Shown one piece after another: positions 12,608-13,172 of a stretch of 13,172 nt of DNA. Under the pieces are notes generated by a model. That model ran no database searches, was not told where the DNA came from, and saw nothing but the letters and a program-made list of their open reading frames with translations. Source of the DNA: Acidimangrovimonas sp. (GTDB taxonomy: Bacteria > Pseudomonadota > Alphaproteobacteria > Rhodobacterales > Rhodobacteraceae); the NCBI GenBank assembly GCA_030147905.1, contig JASBUM010000295.1, positions 1 through 13,172 on the forward strand, read 5' to 3'. Each line of letters opens with the position of its first letter. Positions within the stretch are counted from its first letter, which is position 1. Position numbers and translations under genes: made by a program.

Positions 12608-13172
12608 GCGCGACGTCCGACCGGCTCTGCGACGCCGCGCTCGCCCGTCTGCCCGCGACGGTGGCGCGGCCCGGCCATGACCGCGGCGCGGCCACGGTCG
12701 GGATCGTCCATCTCGGCGTCGGCGCGTTTCACCGGGCGCATCAGGCGGTCTACACCGATGCGGTGCTGGCCGCAGGCGATCCGGGCTGGGCGATCGCCGG
12801 GGTGTCGCTGCGCAGCCCCGACACGCGCGATGCGCTGGCGCCGCAGGACGGGCTCTATACCGTCGTCGAGCGTACCGCCGCGGGCGACGAGGCGCGGGTG
12901 ATCGGCAGCATCGTCCGGCTGATGGTCGCCCCCGAGGATCCCGGGGCGGTGCTGGAACAGATGGCGTCGCCGGGCGTGCGCATCGGTTCCCTGACGGTGA
13001 CGGAGAAGGGCTATTGCCACCAGCCGGCGACCGGCATGCTGGACGAGACACATCCCGATATCGTGCATGATCTTGCCCATCCGGAGGCGCCGCGATCGGC
13101 CGTGGGCTTTCTGGTCGCGGCGCTGGACCGCCGCCGGCAGGCCGGCCTTCGGCCCTTCACGGTGCTGTCTTG
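12604..13172 (+). CDS. uxuB: Fructuronate reductase / mannitol dehydrogenase family protein (partial, runs off right edge)
   Basis: NAD-dependent polyol dehydrogenase of the long-chain mannitol dehydrogenase family. In this operon the expected reaction is fructuronate to mannonate, linking UxaC and UxuA. About 189 residues are visible. The Rossmann start is IVHLGVGAFHRAHQAVYTD (34-52), with the family fingerprint GxGxFHRAHQ. SLTVTEKGYC follows, another conserved block leading towards the catalytic domain, which is outside the window. GTG 12604 overlaps the uxaC stop by four bases (GTGA), indicating coupled translation. No stop codon appears before the window ends. The family also includes mannitol, arabinitol and tagaturonate enzymes, so the substrate is assigned from context. 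Confidence 0.88.
   Translation, partial: MSATSDRLCDAALARLPATVARPGHDRGAATVGIVHLGVGAFHRAHQAVYTDAVLAAGDPGWAIAGVSLRSPDTRDALAPQDGLYTVVERTAAGDEARVIGSIVRLMVAPEDPGAVLEQMASPGVRIGSLTVTEKGYCHQPATGMLDETHPDIVHDLAHPEAPRSAVGFLVAALDRRRQAGLRPFTVLS

Noticed and set aside
10901..13051. 716-codon minus-strand frame opposite uxuA-uxaC-uxuB
   Set aside because: Shadow of three well-supported genes; the composition is typical of antisense GC-rich frames and no ribosome site supports it.
1..13172. tRNA, rRNA or insertion sequence with transposase
   Set aside because: I saw no cloverleaf with a TTCRANY arm, no rRNA segments, and no transposase motif in the translated frames. The only recombinase is the tyrosine type at 2692-3747.

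Overview
The window is GC-rich (roughly two thirds G+C in coding parts) and reads as an alphaproteobacterium, most likely a member of the Rhodobacteraceae. The basis is the family resemblance of the partition proteins, the tyrosine recombinase and the plasmid-type helix-turn-helix protein to ones I know from Rhodobacter/Paracoccus/roseobacter replicons. No database was searched. The region looks like the edge of a plasmid or chromid backbone next to a catabolic cargo operon.

Left third (1-4967), replicon maintenance. parA and parB are adjacent and co-directional (11-nt gap). Then comes a 263-bp non-coding gap full of inverted repeats, and a minus-strand tyrosine recombinase with all catalytic residues. 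A short AT-rich divergent gap leads to a plus-strand protein resembling the RHE_PE00001/DUF1612-type plasmid HTH proteins. There is no repC-like gene after parB and no replication initiator I can recognise. This third carries five copies of a 14-22 bp palindrome with core TTCCCCGCGGGGAA. Copies sit in frame inside parA, parB and the recombinase, and two lie in the gap after parB. I find none in the remaining 9.9 kb.

Right two thirds (4977-13172), hexuronate uptake and breakdown. A minus-strand FCD-type GntR regulator faces a plus-strand operon: substrate-binding protein, ATPase, permease 1, permease 2, uxuA, uxaC and uxuB (uxuB runs off the right edge). UxaC converts glucuronate to fructuronate, UxuB reduces it to mannonate, and UxuA dehydrates mannonate to 2-keto-3-deoxygluconate (KDG). 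The four transport genes encode a spermidine/putrescine- or iron-type ABC importer, which context suggests imports a hexuronate or a derivative.

Regulation is unusually legible here. The 182-bp divergent gap holds two sigma-70-like promoters on opposite strands whose -10 boxes overlap inside one dyad. A second palindrome covers the plus-strand -35, so a single repressor could control both directions. A strong hairpin between the binding-protein gene and the ATPase gene probably keeps binding-protein mRNA in excess. From the ATPase onward the genes are tightly coupled, with ATGA and GTGA overlaps at two junctions and 2-16 nt gaps at the others.

The most novel-looking signal is the dispersed palindrome family confined to the maintenance genes. 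The overlapping operator/promoter is the clearest testable regulatory finding.
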